Counted from the stretch's first letter, positions 1-11,314 are shown. The stretch: 64,000 bases of DNA from Strongyloides papillosus (GCA_005656395.1 SRSI01000050.1:186001-250000); one strand, 5' to 3'. Notes: generated from the sequence alone by a model not told the origin. Program-made: numbers and translations.

Positions 1-727
1 TTTTTAATTTTGATATTTTTTATAATATTATGCTCATTTAGATCTTAACTTGTTTTTTATTTTATAAAATGTGATATTAAAGGTCAATTTCGTGTAAAAT
101 TATTGATGTTTTAATAAAGATGATTATTTTAAACAACCTACTAACAACAAAAAGTTTAAAAATTTCATAAAAATAATAATGAAAAGCAATAATTATTTGC
201 TCACACAAAGTATTAATAAAATATTATTTTAATATTCATTCTTATTTTAAATTAAAATATGTAAAAGTTATTTTTTTTCTAGAAATAAAAATCCATATTA
301 TTTTATAACTTTTCATAAGTTTGATTTTTAAAGATGATCTTTAAAAGACATTATTAAAGAAATTTAGAGCATAAAATGTGAAAATTTCATAAAATACAAT
401 TTATAATAATTCAAACTATCGAAAAATATTTAAAAAATGTACTGTAATATGTTAAAAATGTATTTTATAAAAGTTTTTGTAATTTTACATAGAATTACAT
501 TTTAACCATGTACTTTAAAATGGATTGTAGAAAACAACTTATATTCTAAAATAAAAATAGTATAGTAGAAAAATAGAAAGTTATTTTAATAATTCTCTAA
601 TTATTGTTTTAATTTTTCATATACAAAATAATTGCGATAAAATTAGACGCAAATCAAGAACATTCAAATTTTTTTAGGTGAGACAAATTTGTTACATTTT
701 ATGCAAACATGTGTCCTTTTTTGTGTG
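1..727. mobile_element. TA-flanked inverted-repeat element, copy 1 (5' end outside window)
   Basis: This stretch is closely similar, base for base over most of its length, to 9806-10539. Its right end reads GTCCTTTTTTGTGTG followed by TA at 728-729, the same end as the complete copy at 9598-10539. I see no coding potential. It looks like a non-autonomous Tc1/mariner-type (MITE-like) element. The left end lies before the window. Sequence right of the TA continues as peptide-array unit sequence. Confidence 0.6.
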
Positions 728-1420
728 TATTTGTTGAAAAAGAATAAAACATTAACTATATTATTTTCCTAGTTTTTAAAAAGTTTTTTTACTTGAGTTT
801 TTTGTAATTAAAGTATAAAATTTATCTAAAGTTTTTTATCAGTATACTTTTTTGTAGAATAATTTCTATACAGCTACTTACTTTATTAAAAAAACTTTTT
901 ACAATAAAAAGAGTTTTAATTTCTTGAAATACTTTTTTAACAATAAATTTTACTACATATTTAACTTGTTATTGTATAATTTCTTTTATTAAAATAAAAG
1001 AATTCATTCATTTCCTTGAACTTAATTGATTGATCAATAATTATTGATAAAATAGAAGTAATAGTTATTTAGAAGTATAAAAAAATAATTCTTTCAACCC
1101 TTAAAAATTTTATAAAATTGATGAGATTTAAAGGATGATGCGTGTATAAATTTGGTGTTAAATATTTAATTTGTTATATTAGTAATAAAAATATAAAATC
1201 TAATGACTATAATTTATTGAAAAACGATAAAATACAATTGTTTTACATAAACATAATAAAATCATATATCTTATGTTTAATGTGTTTATATTTTTAATTT
1301 GAAAACCAATTTCTTGACAAAAGATTATACTATGCATGATATTTGATGTAAAACAATAATATTAATCATAAAAACAATCCAGAGTAAGAATTTTTGAACC
1401 CTTAGTATATTATAGTCTTT

Positions 1421-1774
1421 TTAGAATAATTTTCTCATTGCTAAATTAGCTTTATCAACCATCTTCTCTGCTGCATTTTTAGTTTTATCAAATGCTTTAA
1501 CTGCTCCATCTGTAGCTTTTTTAGCTAGTTTCTCTGCTTTAGCTTTTACAGTCTTCTAAAGAGCAATTAAGAATAGCTTATTAGAACTTACAAGTCCTTC
1601 TTTAAATGATGATCTCTTCTTTCTATAAACATAATCTGTTGGTGCTCCTAGTGTAGTATCGAAACCACAATTATACGTACAATCAGGTGTTGTTGCATAT
1701 GTAGTAGTATCATCTTGGAAACTGTATTGAACAGCCAAAAGTACAAGGATAGTAAAATATTTTATAAAATGCAT
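1421..1774 (-). CDS. Secreted cationic-helix peptide precursor, copy 1 (long form)
   Basis: Two exons, 1592-1774 and 1421-1555, with a 36-nt intron (GTAAGT...TTTAG); product 105 aa. Residues 1-20 form a signal peptide ([16 protein letters not shown]...). Residues 21-50 are an acidic Thr/Tyr segment with a Cys pair (CTYNC). RKKR at 51-54 is a furin-type site. The remaining 51 residues are rich in Lys and Ala with hydrophobics at helical spacing, net charge about +8, ending AMRKLF. The start is MHFIK: the upstream in-frame ATG that other copies have is followed directly by TAA here. I do not recognise the family. The layout is that of an antimicrobial-peptide precursor; a lipid-binding or LEA-like helix is the alternative. 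Confidence 0.8.
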
Positions 1775-1803
1775 TTTGATGATATTTTACATTTCAAATT
1801 ATT

Positions 1804-1813
1804 CCTTTTTATA
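1804..1813 (-). promoter_or_regulatory. TATA box of peptide copy 1, conserved in all six units
   Basis: Minus-strand TATAAAAAGG. Equivalent boxes lie at 3327-3336, 4759-4768, 6262-6271, 7694-7702 (TATATAAAG) and 9193-9202 (TATAAAAGGG). In every unit the first T of the box is exactly 39 nt upstream of the MHFIK start codon. With normal TATA spacing, transcription would begin about 8-9 nt before that ATG and downstream of the optional upstream ATG. This supports MHFIK as the true start. Confidence 0.6.
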
Positions 1814-2929
1814 CTTATTTTAGAATATTTTTCTTTAATGAAAAAAATGCTAAATATTTGCAATCCAAATATAATAATCCAGCAATCAAAATAAAATGTG
1901 GTAATTTTTTTTGAATAGTTACATTATTAATATCCCTTTTTACTTTGTTTATCCTGAAAAATGTAATTTCAGTTTATATAAAAGTCAATTTTTTATAAGT
2001 TGAATTTTAATATTCATCTTCATAAATTAACATATATTAATAAGCTAAATATTTAATATGAATAACAATATTATAATTCCAACCTTTGTAAATATTTTTA
2101 AACTTGTAAAATAATAATTTTTTAGAAATATTTTAAATATTAGTTCAAAATTATCTACCACTAAGAATTTTGGATGTTGGTAAATATAGATTTATTTGGT
2201 CGGCAACTTTTATTATTATATATCTGTATATAGAAGACTAAATAATAATTATATTTTTTTCTTAGTTTTTTTTTTTAATTTCTTTACTGGAGTTATTATC
2301 TAACTAAAACATAAAATTTATCTTTAACTTTTTATTGGCATAATTTATTCTGAAATAATTTTTTTACAGTTCACACACATTATTTAAATTTAAAACAAAC
2401 TGTTTACAGTAAAAAGAATTTTAGTTTCTTAAAGTACTTTTTTAACTATGAGTTTGCAGTAAATTTAATCTGTTATTGTATAAATTTATTATTAAAATAA
2501 TGAAATCCACATATTTCTTAAAAACATAATTAATTCATCAATAATTAGTAACAAAATGTAAGTAATAGTTATTTATAAGTTTAAAAAAATTAATTACTTT
2601 AACTTTAAAAACTGTATAGACTTGATGAAATTTTCAGAATGATTTGCATAAATATAGTGTTGAATACTTAATTTTGTTAACTTAGAATCAAAAATATAAA
2701 ATATAATGACTATAATTTATTGAAAAAATGATAAAAAATTATTATTTTACATAAACATAATAAAATAATATATCTTATATTTAATATTTTTATATTGTTA
2801 ATTGATTAAAAAACCAATTTCTTAAAAGAAGATTATATTATGCATGAAGTTTGATGTAAAACAATAATATTCATCATTAAATCAATCCGGAGTAAGAATT
2901 TTACAACCTTTAATATATTATAGCCTTTT

Positions 2930-3297
2930 TTAAGCTAATTTTTTCATTGCTTTTTTAGCTTTACTAGCAAGCTTCTCTGTTGCATCTTTCGTTTTATCAA
3001 CCATCTTCTCTGCTACATTTTTAGCTTTATCAGCTACCTTTTCTCCAAAACTTTTTATTTTACTCTATAAAGAACAATTAGTTATGACATATTAGAACTT
3101 ACAAGTATTTTTGGAGATGATCTCTTTTTTCTTGCAACAACATCTGATGATTGTTCTTGTGTAGTACCAAAACCACTATCTCCGTAGTCATAACTATACA
3201 TGTAAGCAGGTGTTGTTGCATATGTAGTAGTATCATCTTGGAAACTGTATTGAACAGCCAAAAGAACGAGGATAGTAAAATATTTTATAAAATGCAT
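2930..3297 (-). CDS. Secreted cationic-helix peptide precursor, copy 2 (long form)
   Basis: Exons 3103-3297 and 2930-3064, intron 38 nt; product 109 aa from MHFIK. An in-frame upstream ATG at 3315 would add MKNIIK. The pro-segment differs from copies 1 and 4-6: it has a Tyr/Gly/Asp-rich block (AYMYSYDYGDSGFGTT) in place of the Cys pair. RKKR is kept. The mature part is about 50 residues, net charge about +9, and contains three back-to-back 11-residue repeats (DKAKNVAEKMV, DKTKDATEKLA, SKAKKAMKKLA). Such 11-mers are typical of amphipathic, membrane-surface helices (apolipoprotein, synuclein, LEA group 3). Function is inferred only. Confidence 0.8.
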
Positions 3298-4435
3298 TTT
3301 GATGATATTTTTCATTCTAAATCATTCCTTTTTATACATATTTTAGAATATCTTGTTAAATAAAAAAAAATATTAAATATTTGCGATCTAAATATTGTAA
3401 TCTAGCAATAAAAAGAAAATGTAATAATTTTTTATGAATAATTACTTTATTAAAATCTTTTTTTACTTTTTTTATCCTGTAAAATATAATTTCAAAATAT
3501 ATAAAGTCAATTTTTTATAAGTTGAATTTTAATACAAATCTTAGTTAAAGTAATGTAATAAATATTTATTATAAATTACAATAGTATGAATTACAACCTT
3601 TGCAAATATTTTAAAACAAGTAAAACAATAATTTTTTTAAAAATATTTTAAATATTAGTTCAAAATAATCTACTACTAAAAACTTTAGGATGTTGATAAA
3701 TATTGTTTTATTTGGTTAAGCCGTTTCATTATTATATATCTGTATAAAGCTGATGAAATATTAATCATATTATTTCCTTAGTTTTTAAAAAAATTCTTTT
3801 ATTGGCGTTGTTATTAAACTAAAATGTGTAATTTATTTAATGTTTTTTATCAGCATACTTTATTGTTAAATAATTTCTGTACAGTTACTTTTTTCATTGA
3901 AAAAAAGCTTGTTACAGTAAAATTGAATTTTCATTTCTTGAAATATTTTTTTTAAATATAGAGTTTGCAATATATTTAATTTGTTTTTGTAATATTTTTT
4001 ATTAAAATAAAGAAATTCATTTTTTCTTTGAATATAATTGATTGATCAATTATTATTATAAAATGTATTTGATGCTTATTTACAAGTACATAAAAAATTA
4101 ATTAATTCAACTTTTATAATTGCATAAATTTGGTGGACTTTATAGAACGATATATATAAATATTGTGTTGAAAATTTAATTTTGTTAAATTAGTAACATA
4201 AATATAAAACATAATGACTATAATTTATTGAAAAAATGATAAAATACTAATATTTTACACAAACATAATTAATCATATATTTTGTATTTAATATCTTTAT
4301 ATTTTTAATTAATTTAAAAACCAATTTCTTGAAAAGATTATATTATGCATGAAATTTTATGTAAAACAATAATATTTATCATAAAACCAATCCAGAGTAA
4401 GAATTTTAGAACCTTTAATATATTATAGTCTTTTT

Positions 4436-4729
4436 TTAAATGAATTTCTTCATTGCTGATTTAAATGCTTTCTTTGCTAAACCTTTACCTAAAGCCTTCT
4501 AAAGAACAATTTATAATATCTGATTAAAACTTACAAGTCCTTTTAAGGCTGATCTCTTCTTTCTATAAACATAATCTGATGGTGGTCCTTGTGTAGTGCC
4601 AAAATCACTATCTCCGTAATCATAACCATACATGTAAGCAGGTGTTGTTGCATATTCAGTAGTATCATCTTGGAAACTGTATTGAACAGCCAAAAGTACA
4701 AGGATAGTAAAATATTTTATAAAATGCAT
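4436..4729 (-). CDS. Secreted cationic-helix peptide precursor, copy 3 (short form)
   Basis: Exons 4535-4729 and 4436-4498; product 85 aa. Exon 2 encodes only 20 residues, against 44 in the long copies. After RKKR the predicted mature peptide is 26 residues with eight lysines, no acidic residue, and Leu/Ala/Phe/Ile on the other helix face, ending KKFI. This is the most antimicrobial-peptide-like member. The signal peptide is the same as in copy 1; the pro-segment has the AYMYGYDYGDS block seen in copy 2. The upstream ATG is followed by TAA, as in copy 1. The gene sits between two long-form copies. Confidence 0.8.
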
Positions 4730-5878
4730 TTTGATGATATTTTACATTTCAAATTATTCCTTTTTATACTTATTTTGGAATATTTTTCTTTAATGAAAAA
4801 AATGCTAAATATTTGCAATCCAAATATAATAATCCAGCAATCAAAATAAAATGTGGTAATTTTTTTTGAATAGTTACATTATTAAAATCCTTTTTTGGTT
4901 TGTTTATCTTTCAAAATGTATTTTCAATATAAATAAAAGTCAAATTTTCATAAGTTGAACTTTGGTATAAATCTTGATAAAGTAATATGTATTAATGAAA
5001 TAAATATTTAATATGAATAACAATGCTTTGATTTACAAGCTTTGCAAATAGTTTCAAACAAGTAAAATATAATTTTTTAGAAATATTTTAAATATTAGTT
5101 CAAAATCATCTACTACTAAGAATTTTAGGATGTTAATAAATATTGTTTTATTTGACGGGTAGTTTTTATTATTGTATATTTGTATATAAAAATAAACCAT
5201 TAATTATATTACTTTCTTAGTTCTTAAAAAATTTCTTTACTGCCGTAATTATTTAACTAAAACATAAAATATATATTATGTTTCTTATTGTCATAGTTTA
5301 TTGTCAAATAATTTCTATACAGTTACATATTTCATTAAAATTCGAAACAAACTTTTTATGGTAAAAAGAGTTTTAATTTTTTAATTCATTTTTTAACCCT
5401 AAAGTTTGCGATTCATTTAATCTGTTATTGTATAATTTTTTTTATTAAATAATGGAATTCATTATTTCTTTGAATTAAATTGATTGATTAATGGTAAGTA
5501 ATAAAATGTAAGTAATAATTATTTATAACTATATACAATATTAATTATTTAAGCCGTTAAAATTTTAAAAAATGTTTTGAGATTTAAAGGATAATATGCA
5601 TAAATATGGTTTTGATTATCTACTTTTGTTAAATTCGCAGCAAAAAAATAAAATACAATGACTATAATTTATTGAAAAAACGATAAAATACAATTGTTTT
5701 ACATAAACATAATAAAATCATATAACTTATATTTGATACTTTTATATTTTGATTGATTTTAAAACCAATTTCTTGACAAAAGATTATATTATGCATGAAA
5801 TTTGATGTAAAACAATAATATTCATCATAAACCAATCCAGAGTAAGAATTTTTGAACCCTTAGTATATTATAGTCTTT

Positions 5879-6232
5879 TTAGAATAATTTTCTCATTGCT
5901 AAATTAGCTTTATCAACCATCTTCTCTGCTGCATTTTTAGTTTTATCAAATGCTTTAACTGCTCCATCTGTAGCTTTTTTAGCTAGTTTCTCTGCTTTAG
6001 TTTTCATTTTCTCCTAAAGAACAATAAACAACAGCTTATTAGAACTTACAAATTTTTCTTTAATTGATGATCTCTTCTTTCTAGTAACAGAATCTGATAG
6101 TGCTCCTTGTGTAGTACCGAAACCACAATTATATGTACAATCAGGTGTTGTTGCATATGTAGTAGTATCATCTTGGAAACTGTATTGAACAGCCAAAAGT
6201 ACAAGAACAGTAAGATATTTTATGAAATGCAT
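5879..6232 (-). CDS. Secreted cationic-helix peptide precursor, copy 4 (long form)
   Basis: Exons 6050-6232 and 5879-6013, 36-nt intron; product 105 aa from MHFIK (an upstream in-frame ATG at 6250 would add MKNIIK). The signal peptide differs slightly (KYLTVLVLL). The pro-segment has the CTYNC pair and ends DSVT-RKKR. The mature part is about 51 residues. Its exon 2 differs from that of copy 1 only in its first few codons (EKMK for KTVK), and the 3' flank also matches copy 1, so copies 1 and 4 share a recent common unit or were converted. Confidence 0.8.
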
Positions 6233-7384
6233 TTTGATAATATTTTTCATTAAAAATCGTTCCTTTTTATACTTATTTTATAATATTTTTCTTAAATAAA
6301 AAAATACTAAATATTTTCAATCCAAACATAGTAATCCAACAATAAAAAGAAAATGTGGTAATTTTTTTTGAATAGTTACATTATTAATATCCCTTTTTAC
6401 TTTGTTTATCCTGAAAAATGTAATTTCAGTTTATAAAAAAGTCAATTTTTTATAAGTTGAATTTTAATATTCATCTTCATAAATTAACATATATTAATAA
6501 GCTAAATATTTAATATGAATAACAATATTATAATTCCAACCTTTGTAAATATTTTTAAACTTTTAAAATAATAATTTTTTAGAAATATTTTAAATATTAG
6601 TTCAAAATTATCTACCACTAAGAATTTTGGATGTTGGTAAATATAGATTTATTTGGTCGGCAACTTTTATTATTATATATCTGTATATAGAAGACTAAAT
6701 AATAATTATATTTTTTTCTTAGTTTTTTTTTAATTTCTTTACTGGAGTTATTATCTAACTAAAACATAAAATTTATCTTTAACTTTTTATTGGCATAATT
6801 TATTCTGAAATAATTTTTTTACAGTTCACACACATTATTTAAATTTAAAACAAACTGTTTACAGTAAAAAGAATTTTAGTTTCTTAAAGTACTTCTTTAA
6901 CTATGAGTTTGCAGTAAATTTAATCTGTTATTGTATAAATTTATTATTAAAATAATGAAATCCACATATTTCTTAAAAACATAATTAATTCATCAATAAT
7001 TAGTAACAAAATGTAAGTAATAGTTATTTATAAGTTTAAAAAAATTAATTACTTTAACTTTTAAAACTGTATAGATTTGATGAAATTTTTAGAATGATTT
7101 GCGTAAACATTGTGTTGAATACTTAATTTTGTTAACTTAGAATCAAAAATATAAAATATAATGACTATAATTTATTGAAAAAATGATAAAATACTAATAT
7201 TTTACATAAACATAATAAAATCATATATTTTGTATTTAATATTTTTATATTTTAAATTAATTTAAAAACCAATTTGTTGACAAAAGATTATGTTATGCAT
7301 GGAATTTGATGTAAAACAATAGTATTCATTATAAAACCAATCCAGAGTAAGAATTTAAGAACTCTTAATATATTACAGTCTTTT

Positions 7385-7663
7385 TTAAGCTAATTTTTTC
7401 ATTACTGACTTAAATGCTTTCTTTGCTACACTTTTACCTGCATTCCTCTACAGAACAATTAATAATAATTTATAAGAACTTACAAGTACTTTTGCAAATG
7501 ATCTCTTCTTTCTAGTAACAGAATCTGTTGGTGCTTCTTGTGTAGTACCGAAACCACAATTATACGTGCAACCGGGTGTTGTTGCATATGTAGTAGTATC
7601 ATCTTGGAAACTGTATTGAACAGCCAAAAGTACAAGAACAGTAAGATATTTGATAAAATGCAT
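7385..7663 (-). CDS. Secreted cationic-helix peptide precursor, copy 5 (short form)
   Basis: Exons 7484-7663 and 7385-7447, intron ending CTGTAG; product 80 aa. The pro-segment is of the Cys-pair type (CTYNC), like copies 1, 4 and 6, but the second exon is the 20-residue short type like copy 3. The mature peptide is about 26 residues, eight basic and no acidic, ending KSVMKKLA. Pro-segment type and mature type are therefore assorted independently across the array, which suggests exon exchange between units. An upstream ATG at 7681 would add MKNIIK. Confidence 0.8.
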
Positions 7664-8809
7664 TTTGATGATATTTTTCATTCCAAATCATTTCTTTATA
7701 TACTTATTCTATAATATTTTCTTGTACAAAAAAAATATTATATATTTGCAATCTAAATATAATAATCTAGTAATAAAAAGTAAATTTGATAATTTTTCAC
7801 GAATGAGTACATTATTAAAATATTTTTATACTGTGTTTATCATGTTAAATATATTTTAAAAATATTAAAAAGTCAATTTTTTTAAGTTGAATTTTGATAT
7901 TAATCTTGATAAAGTAATATGTATTAGTGAGTTAAATATTTATTTTAATTTACAATTTTATGATTTTAAAGCTTTGCAAATATTTTTAAACAAGTAGAAT
8001 AATAATTTTTTAGAAATATTTTAAATATTAGCTCAAAATCATCTACTACTAAAAATTTTAGGATGTTGATAAATATTGTATTATTTGATCGGTATTTTAA
8101 ACTATTGTATATTTGTTTTAAAAGAATAAAACATTAATTATCGTATCTCCTTAATTTTTAGAAAAATTCCTTTACTGGCGTTATTATTAAACAAAAATAA
8201 AAAATTTAGTTTATGCCTTTTCAGTATACTTTATTATGAAATATTTTTTATACAGTTGCTCATTTCATTGATGTTTGAAATAAACTGTTTACAGCAAAAA
8301 GAGTTTTAATTTCTTGAAATACTTTTTTGACTATAGAGTCTGCAATAGATTCCATCTATTATTGTATAATTTTTTTATTAAAATAAAGGAATTCATTTAT
8401 TTTTTTGAATTTAAATGATTGATCAATATTTAGTAATAAAGTGTAACTAATAGTTATTTAATAGTTTATAAAAATTAATTACTTCAACCCATAAAATTTT
8501 TTAAATTGACGAAATTTATAGAATTATATGCATTAATATGGTGTTAAATATTTAATTTGTTATATTAGTAATAAAAATATAAAATCTGATGACTATAATT
8601 TATTGAAAAAATGATAAAATACTAATATTTTACATAAACATAATAAAATAACATATCTTATATTTGATATTTTTAATTAATTTGAAAACCAATTTCTTGA
8701 CAAAAGATTATTTTATGCATGGAATTTGATGTAAAACAATAATATTTATCATAAAATCAATCCAGAGTAAGAATCTAAGAACGCTTAATATATTATTATA
8801 GTTTTTTTT

Positions 8810-9163
8810 TCAAAAAACTTTTCCCATTTGTAAATTAACTTTTTCACCAAAATTTTTTACTGCTTCTTTGGTTTTTTCAACTGCTGCCTTTAATTTATCT
8901 TTAGTTTTATCACTAAATTTCTTTGCTTTCTCTTTTGTTTTCTCCTAAAGAACATTTAATAATGCCTTATTAGAACTTACAAGTTCTTTTTTTAATGATA
9001 ATCTCTTCTTTCTATAGACATAATCTGTTGGTGCCCCGTCTGTAGTACCGAAACCACAATTATAAGTGCAATTAGGCGTTGTTGCATATGTAGTAGTATC
9101 ATCTTGGAAACTGTATTGAACAGCCAAAAGTACAAGAATAGTAAAATATTTTATAAAATGCAT
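8810..9163 (-). CDS. Secreted cationic-helix peptide precursor, copy 6 (long form, most diverged)
   Basis: Exons 8981-9163 and 8810-8944; product 105 aa. The signal peptide and RKKR site are conserved. The residue after the site is Leu rather than Ser. The mature part is about 51 residues with 16 lysines and 8 acidic residues, net about +8, built on a KTK-D/E periodicity and ending GKVF with stop TGA (the others use TAA). The upstream extension reads MKDISE rather than MKNIIK, another sign that this segment is not under coding constraint. This is the outermost gene of the array, next to the TA-flanked element and the lysozyme. Confidence 0.8.
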
Positions 9164-9597
9164 TTCGCTGATATCTTTCATTCCAAATCATTCCCTTTTA
9201 TACTTGTTTTAAAGTATCTTTTTAAATGAAAAAATACCAAATATTTATAATCTAAATATGGTAATCTAGCAATAAAAAGAAAATATAATAATTTTTTTAT
9301 CAATAATTACATATTAGAATTCTTTTTTATTTTGTTTGTCCTGTAAAATATATTGTTAATATATATAGAAGCCAATTTTTTATAAGTTAAATTTTGATAT
9401 AAATTTTCATAAAGTAATTTGTGTTAATAAGATAAACATTTATTATATATTTCAATATTTATAAATGCTTTTAAACAAGTAAAATAATAATCTTTTAGAA
9501 ATATTTTAAATATTGGCTTCAAAATTATCTAGTTCTAAAAATTTTAGAATGTTTATAAATATCGTTTTATTTTATCGGTAACTTTTACTATTGTATA

Positions 9598-10539
9598 CAC
9601 ATAAAAAAGGACAAATTTTGACAATTATATCTATAATGCAAAAAAATGTTCCACCATTTTAAAAAATTGAATATTATTCAAATTGAAAAAATATCAAGCG
9701 ATAGCAAAAATTTTTAAACAATGCAAAACATTAGGTTGTCGCTTACTTTTTGCCGTTTTTTTTACAAAGATGTATATGTTTGACTTTTTAAATTAATGTG
9801 ACTTTTTTTAATTTTGATATTTTTTTATGATATTATGGTCATTTATATCTTAATTTGTTTTTTATTTTATAAAATGTGATATTAAAGGTCAATTTCGTGT
9901 AAAATTATTGATGTTTTAATAAAGATCATTATTCTAAACAATCGACTAACAACAAAAAGTTTAAAAATTTTATAAAAAATAATAATGAAAAGCAATAATT
10001 ATTTACTCACACAAAGTATTATTAATTAAAAATATTTTTTTAGTATTCGTTCCTATTTTAAATTAAATAATGTAAAAGTTATTTCTTTTAATATAAATAA
10101 AAATCTATATTATTTTATAACTTTTCATAAGTTTGATTTTTAAAAATAATTTTTAAAGACATTATGAAAAAAATTTAGAGTATCAAATGTGAAAATTTCA
10201 TAACATACAATTTATAACAATTCAAATTATTGAAAAATATAAAAAAATATACTGTAATATGTTAAAAATGTTTTTTATAAAAGTGTTTGTAATTTTACAT
10301 AGAGTTAAATTTTAACCTTTGTATTTTAAAATGGATTGTAGAAAACAATTTATGTTCTAAAATAAAAATAGTATACTAGAAAAATAGAAACTTATTTTAA
10401 TAATTCTCTAATTGATATTTTAAATTTTCATATACAAAATAATTGCGATAAAATTAGACGCAAATCAAGAAAATTCAATTTTTTTTTAGGTGGGACAAAT
10501 TTGTTACATTTTATGTAAACCTGTGTCCTTTTTTGTGTG
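9598..10539. mobile_element. TA-flanked inverted-repeat element, copy 2 (complete)
   Basis: 942 bp with terminal inverted repeats (left CACATAAAAAAGGACA, right rc CACACAAAAAAGGACA) flanked by TA on both sides (9596-9597, 10540-10541). The left flank is array-unit sequence ending ATTGTATA; the right flank is unrelated unique DNA. No ORF is visible. TA flanks and short inverted repeats fit a non-autonomous Tc1/mariner-like element. The intact array site near 8110 (ATTGTATATTTG) shows what an empty target looks like. Confidence 0.65.
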
Positions 10540-10823
10540 TAAGAGAATGGAAATATTCTTTTGTAGTAAAACATGTTAAAAAGACTTTACAAATAGTTTA
10601 ATGTCGTTACGTTTAATGATGAAAGAAATTTAAAAGTTTTATTTTTATGACAAAAATCTATTAAGAAGTTGATTATTTTTAAAAAATGATGTAGTGTTAC
10701 CGTACTTAAAAGGTAGGGATTTTTGAACTAAGTTTACGTACAGTTGCAACATGTCTTAACCTAAAAAAATTGTTATTAGTTTCTCCTTTGCAAATCGAAG
10801 AGGATGTTATATATTTTTTAACT

Positions 10824-11314
10824 TTAACAGACCCTATTCCAGTATCCGACAGTGTACGACTGCCAAATAGCACTTGCTCCTCTCTTGTGAATTCTAGCCG
10901 TACATTCACAGCTATCTATTTCCTCACATGAACGACTAAATTTTCCTACATAATTCTATAAAACTGGTATAGTGGAAAGTTAAATTGAAGTTACCTCAAC
11001 ACATTTTGTAGCACAAGAGTAGTTTTGAGAACATTTTTTCCAGGCTCTTTCAGCATTATCACTAAGCTTCTTGCCAGGCATACCACAGTCAATATAATAG
11101 GTGAGATTGATTTGATAGTAACCGCATCTGAGTGAAGCAAAACTCGTTCTGCAACCAATTGGTTTGCAACCTATTAATAGATTGTATAAGACAGTTTGAT
11201 ATTAAAAGAAGATTTTGTATCTTTACCTGATTCTATTTCACAAATGCATCTTAGACAATCTTTTGCATCATTAATGCTAATTAGAATAGTAAAAATAATT
11301 AGCCTGAAATACAT
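10824..11314 (-). CDS. Invertebrate-type (i-type, destabilase) lysozyme
   Basis: Three exons: 11227-11314, 10995-11170, 10824-10955, with 56- and 39-nt introns; 131 aa. Start MYFRLIIFTILISINDA is a signal peptide. The family core follows: CLRCICEIESGCKPIGC, RCGYYQI, YYIDCGMPGKK, AWKKC, SCATKCVENY and a C-terminal VGYW. I-type lysozymes are secreted, Cys-rich enzymes that cleave peptidoglycan and in nematodes act in the gut against bacteria. The catalytic Glu (IES) is present. The position where relatives usually have the catalytic Asp, a few residues after PIGC, reads Arg-Thr-Ser, so muramidase activity may be altered or lost. It lies next to the peptide array on the same strand. Family call is firm; activity is uncertain. 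Confidence 0.9.

Larger units (their letters stand above)
728..9597. repeat. Tandem array of six ~1.45-kb units carrying small secreted peptide genes
   Basis: Six head-to-tail units, each with one minus-strand gene (exon-1 starts at 1774, 3297, 4729, 6232, 7663, 9163). Similarity covers intergenic DNA too: a TATA box 5' of each gene, a conserved 3' untranslated region, and a conserved minus-strand AATAAA about 200 nt past each stop (plus-strand TTTATT at 1213, 2716, 4224, 5668, 7171, 8599). Parts of units at 1.9-2.9 kb and 6.3-7.3 kb are especially alike, which suggests later exchange between units. Spaces between the genes hold no other ORF I can support. Confidence 0.85.

Noticed and set aside
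3298..3315. Upstream ATG giving an MKNIIK extension of the peptide precursors
   Set aside because: The same ATG is followed by TAA in two units, and the TATA spacing places transcription after it.
3151..3363. Plus-strand ORFs opposite the peptide genes (also 4589-4849, 7650-7859)
   Set aside because: They are antisense to conserved signal-peptide exons and are not kept open in all units; the minus-strand reading explains the conservation.
728..9597. CRISPR-like or satellite array
   Set aside because: Units are about 1.45 kb, each contains a spliced gene with promoter and poly(A) signal, and the organism is a eukaryote.
10706..10909. 67-codon minus-strand ORF
   Set aside because: It is another frame of lysozyme exon 3 and its 3' flank; the spliced lysozyme reading is far better supported.
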